Assembly (NCBI GenBank): GCA_024704765.1
Contig: JAKMXF010000222.1
Span: 1,178,001 to 1,242,000 of the forward strand
DNA length: 64,000 bases
Direction of reading: 5' to 3'
Origin: Oopsacas minuta
Taxonomy: Eukaryota; Porifera; Hexactinellida; Lyssacinosida; Leucopsacidae
The notes under the pieces are model-generated. The model made no database searches, had not been told where the DNA came from, and worked only from the letters and a program-made list of their open reading frames with translations. Shown piece by piece: positions 56,374-64,000 of the stretch; position 1 is the stretch's first letter; every line of letters starts with the position of its first letter. A program made the translations under genes and the position numbers.

Positions 56374-56436
56374 TAAGTTGGTACAGGCGGTGATTTAAGT
56401 TTTTTTTAATCTCAAATCACCGTCTGTACCAACTTA
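56374..56436. repeat. 23 bp-stem hairpin with 17-base loop
   Basis: TAAGTTGGTACAGGCGGTGA (TTT follows, 56374-56396) pairs with 56414-56436 with one G-U-compatible difference. Total length 63 bases, microRNA-precursor-like. Confidence 0.92.
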
Positions 56437-56879
56437 AATTTTACAAACTTCATTTTAGTCGATTATTGAAAGATATTATTATACTAAATATCCATTTTAG
56501 CAAAGAAAGATAAAATTGAATTTTACTAATTTGTAGACATTTTGAAAATGGCAAAATCGAATTCTACGTCCCTGTTTACCCCTATCTAACAAGTGGAAGC
56601 TAATCTCTAGGATATTTTGAAATGTTCACCAAAAGGTGTGAAAATCTACACATTAGAAATTTATCAAATTCAGGTACACAACTAGATGTCATGTCACTAT
56701 GAGTATACATGCCAGATTTGGCGTCTTAATCTCTAAAAGTGTGAACAGCAGAGCGAAAACATATATGTATATATATATATATATACGATTATACGTATAT
56801 ACTCAGTCAACCATTGCTGAACTGAGCCACTATACTATGGAATAATATTAGTCGGCACAGTACAAATTAAGAAAAATTT

Positions 56880-57060
56880 CGATCATATTTTCTATCGTTT
56901 TAGGCTGACAGAATTTAAAGAATTGCGAATCTAGATCCCAAAATGTATATCAAAATGTACGTACTAATTTCATGGTAATCGGACTGGTAGATTTCGCATG
57001 GCCGCGCGGACGGACGCACGCACGCACCGGCACGTAATAGATTCCCTTATAGGAGGTGAT
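56880..57060 (+). repeat. Dispersed repeat tail shared with 20390-20530
   Basis: TTTCATGGTAATCGGACTGG, TAGATTTCG, the CGGACGGACGCACGCACG run and CCCTTATAGGAGGTG correspond to the order at 20420-20520 (ATTTTCATGTTAATCGGAAG, TAGATTTCG, GGACATACGGACG, CCCTATAGGAGCTG). Confidence 0.6.
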
Positions 57061-58525
57061 TTTTGATGAACGATCGTCATCGTCATCGTGATCATTAATT
57101 TGGTGATCAACTAATGCCTACGTATATGACATGTAAATGAACTGAAAATGACCTGATCTGTTGCAATATTTTCACGATGACCTGGCATGGCCTAACTATA
57201 ATAATATAGAACCTTTTGACAAGCCTGAGTACTGATGCCTGCCTGCCTATATAATAATATCATCCTTACTCACTCACTGTACATAATTAATGATCTCAAT
57301 AATTGCCCACCACATGATGAACAATTTGAGATTTATTAGTACTAGAACATACTGTCCGGACGAGGCCTCCTCAATATGGATTTCTGAGCAGGGGGAGGAC
57401 TGGACCATATACTTTGAACCCTGTTTTGGGTTTGAAATTCTTAGGGCGACTGAATGGCATAGCTATCACCTTGGTGATGATAAATTTTATAATCATGTAT
57501 TCAAGGTGTATTGTTAGTTTCAAAATTGTATATATATAAACATACATTTCCTGTTCTTCGAAAATAAGTACTATTACCTCAATTCCGGGTCCAATCACTG
57601 TGCAGCTGTGTGATAATTATTTAGAGTTAGAGTCATCCGATCTTTGAGGTTGTTTATGCATTAGACATATGCTAAATTCAATCCATGCCACGAAGAGTTA
57701 TTCAAAGGACGGGGTCGGGTTGAAACTCCCTGGATATGTTAGAAATCCACACGTAAAAGAACTATCAAAAATGAGTTATTTATCATACGATTAGTGGTGT
57801 TAGGTAGGCAATTTTTGATGAAAAGGTTCACAGCTTCCGTTATAATTTTGCAATTTTATTATACTATTTAAACATAACTATTCCCGTATGATAAACATAA
57901 CTATCCTCGTATGATAAATTTTATAATGTTGGCGTACTTGTTGGTTAAAGTTATGCGCAAATATATAATTGTGTGAGATACTGAAAACAGTTGATTCGCA
58001 TGAATTTGCTTGCCTACCCCCTATGCTATTCAAATAAAATGGGAAGTAAATATACTCAGAAAAACTCTATCTCGAGCAATCCAATATTACTATAATAAGC
58101 TGCATTACCGATGACAAAAACATATTAGAATGAACCAATAAGTTAAGATGTCATTAGTGGATTATTTGATTTATTTCCCAAAGTCTAGCAAATTCTTTCA
58201 GGACACCAATTTATATAATTTCTATTGTACTGGATAATTAATATTATATTTTGTTATTTATACCCAAAAGTAAAAGAATATTTCTCATTTTAATATCGTT
58301 GGAGTAATGAAATATCAGAAATTATTTATGGTACATGCATAAAGAATTATTATACAATTACAATACAATTAAAATATAGTTATAATACAAAGTACATAAT
58401 TTGTATACATTATTAATACATCAATATATTAGTATATTATTTATTTATTATTATATTAATCTGTGTCTGATTCTTGAATGAATGAAGAATTTATTTACTA
58501 GCTATGTAATTACTGTAGTGTTGAT

Positions 58526-58770
58526 TTATTTATTCTATACTATTCTATACTATTCTATACTATTATGTTTAGTATTAGGATTAAATATTGTTATTATTGA
58601 TTGGAGAAAAATTATCGTAAAATGTTGTATAATTGATTATTTATAGTCGGTAATTATTTCATGCTAATTAGATGTCATTAATATAAGTTGTTTGTTATTT
58701 AGTTAGTTAGTAGTTAATTAGTTAGTTAGTTAGTAGTTAATTAGTTAGTTAGTTAGTTAGTTAGTTATTT
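58526..58770. repeat. Microsatellites: TATTCTATAC units and TTAG units
   Basis: TATTCTATAC repeats about four times near 58530-58562. From 58688 to 58766 the sequence is almost entirely TTAG with occasional TAG insertions. It directly follows (in transcript sense) the Sp gene's stop, so it may lie in its 3' UTR. Confidence 0.9.
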
Positions 58771-58780
58771 TATTATGTTA

Positions 58781-60426
58781 CTATAACCTATGCTCTTTGA
58801 TAAGATCTTCACGAGTTTCCAAAAGAAGCGATTTGTTGGCTCCAGCTAATTCCATAATCTGTGAGTTGGGTATAGTGTAGTTATGCAGATACTGACTAGG
58901 TGTAGATCCAATGTCTACGTAGTTTGGTGTCAGCACAGGGTCGCATTTAGGAAGTATTGTATTCTTAGTTTCTACGAGTTTATGTTTTGCATGTGTCTTC
59001 TTGTGTTTACTCAGATGGTCACTTCGCATGAATCTCTTGGAACAGATATCACAGGCGAATCTTTTCTCCCCGGTATGTGTTCTTCTATGCCTCTGTAGCT
59101 CGTCACTACGAGTGAAGCATTTCCCACAGAATAACCAATCACAGACAAATGGTCGTTCTCCTGTATGCCATCGCAGATGAGCTCTCAGATGAGAAGTCTT
59201 ACCATACATTTTACCACAATCCTGATAATGACAAATATGGGTTTTCTTTTTTCCAACTTTGCTATTCTCCCCGTTTATGCAGTTAGGACAGTTGCAAGCT
59301 ATTCTACGTGTTCTCTTTTGAGGTTTGTACTCTGTGGTAGGAGTTTGATAGCAGGAGGTAGCAAACCTTTGGTATGCGGAGGGACCAAGGGACTTTATCA
59401 ATGTTGCTTGGTTGGTAAACTGCTGCATTATAGCGTATCTCTCACAAACTTTGATGTCCTGGTTGTTAAACGACTGGTAAGCTGCTGAACTGGCGGAATT
59501 TGGCGTTATAGGTGTAATCGGGGTATTAGGCATACTGTTTAATGTGTGTGGATGTTGTTTGATGGTCGTAGTATTGAATGGTTGACAATGAGGTTGGATA
59601 TTGGACAGCTTTCCTTGTGGCCATCCGCAATTACCATTTATGGGCAGTATAGTTGGTCGAATACTCACTGGGGAGCATGATGTATTGCTTGCCTTTGCCA
59701 TCTAAAGAGTAGAATTTATTGAATTGTGCTCTCATACAACATAATCATAAGGAAATAATAAAATACGTATTAGGAATTTTCGATATTATAATAATTAAAT
59801 TTTAATAAAACTCACTTCAATTTTCTGAATGAAATTGATAGTTGTCCCTGAACTTTGTGGGTTTACTCCAAATTGGTTGTTTGGCAGGTTAGATAGTGCT
59901 ATTTGGGCGGGATAATGTAAAGAGTTAGGAGACTGGGCATTACAATCTGATACTAATGTTTGATTCTGATAAGGGAGACTATGATATTGTGTGTATGCAT
60001 TGAGATTTGCTTGTTGGTAGAAATTGTTGTTATTATTGCTTGACACATTATGAGTATAGCTCCCTTCTGGAGAATGAGGTTCTTGAATCCAAATACCTGA
60101 ATCTGGAGAATTGACATCTGTATTCAATGTGTCAGTTAATTTGGGCGTGTCAGTCGATAAGGCTTGTGTCATTGGTGCTAAGTTTTGACAAGCAAGAAAG
60201 TTGCTTATATTATTCCAATTTTGGCTGGTGCACTATAAAATGAACAATTTATAATAATACATAATCTATATTTAATTATTTATAAATTGCGTCAAAGTTA
60301 ATAGACTATTTGAAAGGCTGCTAATTAATTAATTAATTAATTAATTAATTAATGACTTACCGACAGTGGTGGCACTTCAAAGAAATATCCTCTATCTTTC
60401 TCAAGTGAGCTCATTGTTGCAACCAT
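58781..60426 (-). CDS. Sp-family zinc-finger transcription factor, three coding exons
   Basis: Exons on the minus strand 60426-60361, 60232-59816 and 59701-58781 join in frame (introns of 128 and 114 bases, donors GTAAGT and GTGAGT) to about 467 residues. Exon 1 is [20 protein letters not shown]. Exon 2 is Asn/Gln/Ser-rich, an activation-type region. Exon 3 has the Btd box ([13 protein letters not shown]) and three C2H2 fingers: [39 protein letters not shown] and [20 protein letters not shown]. Btd box plus these finger contacts ([24 protein letters not shown]) identify the Sp group, which binds GC boxes. Btd boxes are absent from KLFs. The subgroup (Sp1-4 or Sp5-9) is not decided. Confidence 0.92.
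60320..60354. repeat. AATT microsatellite in Sp intron 1
   Basis: About eight AATT units (TTAATTAATTAATTAATTAA) lie next to the exon 1 donor. Confidence 0.95.
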
Positions 60427-63011
60427 TGTATCTTCTTGATGATATGAATTATAATCTTTTTAGGGTAAAACGTAGTTTACTTATTTATTTTAATAATCTA
60501 CAGTTAAAATATATTAATTATTTATTCGATGTATTAATTTATGTTTTAAATTAAATCTAAAATCTTAATTATATAATATATAGTATTGTATTCGATTCTA
60601 GTTATGTTGTAAATATCGAATTACAATATACGTTGAATTTATCTATATTGATAAATTATTTTGGAATCCTCGGGTATACATTTACAGAGAGAGAGTATAC
60701 GTTGCTATCTTCATTTCAGTATGACCCTTATGACCTCTAAATTGCATCATGTACAATGTCAATTGATATTGTATACCGTTGCAGTTATATTAGAATTGTT
60801 GTAATCTGCAGGTGAAAGGGTGGAGCTTATTTAACATAATATACTTAGGTTAGAGCTCATTAGTCGTAAGCAGAGTTTTTCCAATTTCTACCCGATTCAT
60901 ATCTATCTTACTTACTTTTTATTTGCATTTGCATAACATACAAATTATGTGGCACAACTATTTTAAATTCTTGGAAGTAACATTATTCTTCCGTTAGCTT
61001 ATTTTTCTGCAATTAACCTCTAAGTGAACCACAAGGCTAAGTTTTACATTTGTCTATTCACTATCATACCCACAATGCTGGAGGTAACTTGATTTCAATA
61101 AATGCATTCCTTTCTATCAACATCTGCTCTGTGTGTATTTTGATAGATCCCAATGCTATGGTTTGGATGTGGAATGTCTCTTCAATACATTAATTAACGT
61201 TAGTACTTTCTTTGTTCTCAAACTTAATTAGCTATAGAGGGTTTTACTTTTCCTATTAATTATTAGTTTAAGCTCTTCTCTAGCTCATTTAGCTCCAGTC
61301 TTGAAACTAATATTATAAATGTATTTAAACTTCATTCGGCTATTTATTCACAATTAAAGAAGACGCCTTATACTTCAGTTAACTAAGTGGCCATTATTAG
61401 TTGTTATTATTTATTATAATTCTCTTCTTTAATTCTCCTTGTACGTTAGATCATTGAACTTTAAGTTTAGTGTACTGTTTTGTATATATAATTGTTATTT
61501 TGATCTGTACGAATTGTAAAGTATATTGAGATCTTGTATAATGCGCTAAACAAATGCGGTATTGTATAGCCGTACCATTTATATCTTAGATGATCCTGTG
61601 TATGTGTTTCATCAACTCATCTGTAAGTAATATTTTTAAATGCAAACTAACTTGATTTAATTAATTTCATCCTAACTTGTTCCGATTGATCCGGTTAAGT
61701 GACACGAGGCTCGCCGTACCTACAGTACCAGTTGCACCGCCCCTGGTGTGAAGTTATGATAGCATGTATTCGTGGGTAGCCTAAATGATGTGATGGTGAA
61801 CCTTAAACAAGGCTAAATGAGATGCTCGCTGTGATCCTGAAGAGCGGACCGTGGAGCGAACTCTTACTTTACTAACAATTGATATATTGAAACATAAACA
61901 ATTATGAGCCTTTGGCTCGTTGCTTCGCGATAAACTCGGCGCATTGCGCCTCGAGATATCTATTATTCTCCAAAATTGACGGCCCCTTTGAATAATAATA
62001 ATAATAATATAGATATATTTAGAACAATATAATTCACAAATGTACGTATATGGCATAGATATTATTGAATTATTTTGTAAGATCAACCCCCTTTGTAGCC
62101 ATTGAGAGCAAGTATCTATGTAAATTTTGAGAATTTGCTAATTTGTTTCCTTTATAGTCTTAAAAACAACAATAAATTTACATATGAGAAACTTGAAAAT
62201 GCCAAATTCAGATTCAGCGTACTGTGTTACCCCTGTGTAGCCGTTTAGAGCAAGCCTATTCATAAAACAAACATATATTTATATATCAACGGACAAACAA
62301 ACAAACAACAATTGAGATTTTATAATGTAGATTGTGTGTCAAATAAATGGAGGCGAAATTATTTTAAGTACAATGGAAACCGCCTACAGCAATTCGTCTA
62401 ATAGGAAAATCCGTCTACTAGTAACTTTTTTCATAGACATTGTGCTGTTTTGTATGGTAAATTAGTGTGCATAATAGCAAAATTCGCCTGTTAGCAAGGA
62501 AGATTAGTCAGTTTCTAGCTAAAGGTCTGTTAGACTCGATTCATATTCTTAATTTGTGGACAGGATTTGTTAAATTTCGGGCCGCGGCCGCGGTAACAAA
62601 ATTCGGCCTGCATGCAACTCATTTTTTAGCACTCGAAAGATATTATCGAGGTTCCATTCGTTCTAATTCCTAAAAAAATTTTGAACATTAAAATTTACTC
62701 TGTATGTGGTAGGTAAACTAATACTGGCACTACACATGTCACATAACTGAATGAAGATACGTACTAGTATTAAGATAATCACCAAAGTTGCAAGATACTA
62801 TCACCATCAATTTTGTATTATAAATTAAAACGATGTGTCACTTGTGATTTGTGACACATTTTACTACTTTTGTCAGCTTAGAATAGGAAGTATTAGAGTT
62901 GAGTGGGTCGAGTATGCAAGAACTTGTGAGCGTACACATTCTACTTCTTATTATATGTAGAATAGATATCTTAAGTATTTTACACTATTTAATAGTAATC
63001 CTTGAGAATTA
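60427..63011. other. Gene-free spacer between divergent Sp and MEAK7 genes
   Basis: Being upstream of both genes, it probably includes both promoters, but no element can be named. Contents seen are the inverted triple-hairpin motif at 61906-61955, an ATA/AAT run near 61990-62015, the inverted dispersed repeat at 62130-62340 and CGGGCCGCGGCCGCGG (62579-62594), which is palindromic and G+C-rich. Confidence 0.55.
61906..61955 (-). repeat. G+C-rich triple-hairpin motif, copy 2 (inverted)
   Basis: Read on the minus strand it repeats the copy at 55604-55652: GGCGCAATGCGCC (61938-61950), TCGCGAAGC, and GAGCCAAAGGCTC (61906-61918). The middle stem is slightly weakened by one base change. Confidence 0.93.
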
Positions 63012-64000
63012 ATGGGCAACAGTTCAAGAGTTCCTAAGAAGTTAGATGGTCGTGATCTCCTGGCTAACGAGAGAGATATCATCACAGATTCCTTTGAATC
63101 TGAACAAATTTCAAAGTTTTTTGCAGAAAGAGGAGAAAGTCAAGAGGGAAATGATAATTTTCAAAAGCTAACTAAACTACTAGTTTCTCCCATTGGTTCA
63201 TCGCTTCGCTCACTACTCTTCCCCCCTACAAGATCTAACCTATCCCGTGTACTCAATATAGCCGGTACTCTGATAAGAGGATCAGCTGTTGACAGATCCT
63301 CTCTCCTATCCGAGTGGATATTCCTCTATTCACAATATAAACATGATGTAGAGAATATTCTACATTGTTTTGTAAGTGATTTCATACACACTTTGTTTAC
63401 CTGGTCCCGATCAGCTGAGCATCTATTACACATCATAACTCCATTAGGCGAAACAGCTGATTCGTATTCTCTGATCAGAGTTTGGCTTTTCACTCGAGAA
63501 GATGGACAATCTGTGACTAATTATTTTCTCGAAACAGCTGGCATTATTGATAACATGACACCTGTTAGTAAAGACACGTATACAGAAATAATGAAGACTA
63601 TTCTAGAATCTAACCCAGTATTTGATAGAATGTTATCTATATTCAGTATTCTATTCTTCCTCTCTTCTCTCCCTTCTAGTGAATTATTACAGATATTAGG
63701 ACAGACACAAGAACACTCCCATCCTCTCTATGATGTAACCACACCCCTGCTACCTTCAGTTATGCCAAAGCAAACTCCTTTTCAAAGTATGATAGGCCCA
63801 GCATGTATGTCAGTGCTCACTCAATATGTCCCCTCCTTACTCAGGGGTCCTGCTAGACAGCTGTTCTGCAGTCGGAGAGATGGAGAGAGTTTCGCTAAGC
63901 TAACAGAGTGTGTGCTTAAGAAAGGACCTACTATGTTGATTGTAAGGGACACAGATGGTTTCTTGTTTGGTGGATTCGCTAGTCAATCCTGGGAGCTCAA
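63012..64000 (+). CDS. MEAK7: MEAK7 (TLDc-domain) homolog, 3' end outside the window
   Basis: Open from ATG 63012 to the right edge, 329 codons without an intron. The N-terminus MGNSSRVPKK is a classic N-myristoylation signal, as in MEAK7/TLDC1, which works at the lysosome in mTOR signalling. The long helical middle (SLRSLLFPPTRS, LLSEWIFLYSQYKHDVENIL, VTTPLLPSVMPKQTPFQSMI) is followed by the start of the TLDc domain: GPARQLFCSRRDGESFAKLT, GPTMLIVRDTDGFLFGGFAS and QSWEL. The remainder of TLDc lies beyond 64000. The EF-hand-like region of vertebrate MEAK7 is not obvious. Confidence 0.88.
   Translation, partial: MGNSSRVPKKLDGRDLLANERDIITDSFESEQISKFFAERGESQEGNDNFQKLTKLLVSPIGSSLRSLLFPPTRSNLSRVLNIAGTLIRGSAVDRSSLLSEWIFLYSQYKHDVENILHCFVSDFIHTLFTWSRSAEHLLHIITPLGETADSYSLIRVWLFTREDGQSVTNYFLETAGIIDNMTPVSKDTYTEIMKTILESNPVFDRMLSIFSILFFLSSLPSSELLQILGQTQEHSHPLYDVTTPLLPSVMPKQTPFQSMIGPACMSVLTQYVPSLLRGPARQLFCSRRDGESFAKLTECVLKKGPTMLIVRDTDGFLFGGFASQSWEL

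Larger units (their letters stand above)
51834..58780. other. Seven-kilobase gene-free region
   Basis: Very A+T-rich with no convincing open frame. The best is 57290-57517 (YCPDEASSIWISEQGEDWTI), unrecognised. Identifiable contents are the hairpins at 53891-53977 and 56374-56436, the dispersed repeat at about 55080-55600, the triple-hairpin motif at 55604-55652, the repeat tail at 56880-57060 and microsatellites near 58526-58770. It could hold regulatory DNA of the downstream, minus-strand Sp gene (its 3' side). Confidence 0.6.

Noticed and set aside
58688-58766. Telomeric repeat tract
   Set aside because: The unit is TTAG with irregular TAG insertions, not TTAGGG, and lies next to the Sp gene; it is a microsatellite.
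62467-62673. Short plus-strand open frame upstream of MEAK7
   Set aside because: It has no recognisable domain, no splice link to MEAK7, and includes a palindromic G+C run; probably chance.

Overview
This is nuclear DNA from a metazoan, roughly two-thirds A+T, with short spliceosomal introns and many single-exon genes. The animal assignment rests on a DRC3-like axonemal exon, an Sp-family (Btd box plus three C2H2 fingers) transcription factor, FKBP6 and MEAK7. An early-branching or compact-genome marine invertebrate (for example a sponge) is plausible, but the sequence alone does not settle the phylum.

The window has three zones. Zone 1 (1 to about 43.9 kb) is a transposon graveyard. In order it holds: a BED-finger hAT element with a P element inserted between its terminus and its gene; a decayed mariner (DD34D); gypsy, hAT and MULE scraps; a structurally complete Tc1-like DD34E element; a lone DRC3-like exon; a frameshifted full-length copy of a widespread cysteine-rich invertebrate repeat family; a palindromic minisatellite; hAT scraps; a piggyBac gene with an open frame, split by a 3.4 kb intron that carries a DD37D mariner; a mariner fragment; a Tigger/pogo element; an eIF2-alpha-kinase-like exon interrupted by a DD37E element; a Harbinger element with its Myb and DDE genes and a 70 bp MITE inside it; an intron-containing SWIM-type MULE; and a FLYWCH fragment. 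Three copies of a 915-917 bp long-terminal-inverted-repeat MITE are scattered through this zone.

Zone 2 (44.3-51.9 kb) is a compact cluster of ordinary genes, all on the plus strand: DNAJC17 (spliceosome), ACAT1 (mitochondrial thiolase), FKBP6 (piRNA-pathway co-chaperone, three exons), an unknown tail-anchored membrane protein, and a Rab-like GTPase with a CaaX tail and an altered switch II. Zone 3 (52-64 kb) is mostly gene-free, A+T-rich DNA with dispersed repeats. It contains an Sp gene (minus strand, three coding exons) and the 5' two-thirds of MEAK7 running off the right edge.

Two observations stand out. First, two MITE copies bound a 10.2 kb segment whose ends are the two halves of one open reading frame in swapped order; both halves break at the same TA and rejoin in frame. 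This is what integration of a circle, a tandem duplication, or an assembly error at the MITE would leave. Second, there is a recurrent class of near-perfect short-loop hairpins. Several duplicate the 3' end of a coding sequence in inverted orientation (DNAJC17, the membrane protein, the FLYWCH fragment). These could be template-switch products, and some have the dimensions of microRNA precursors.
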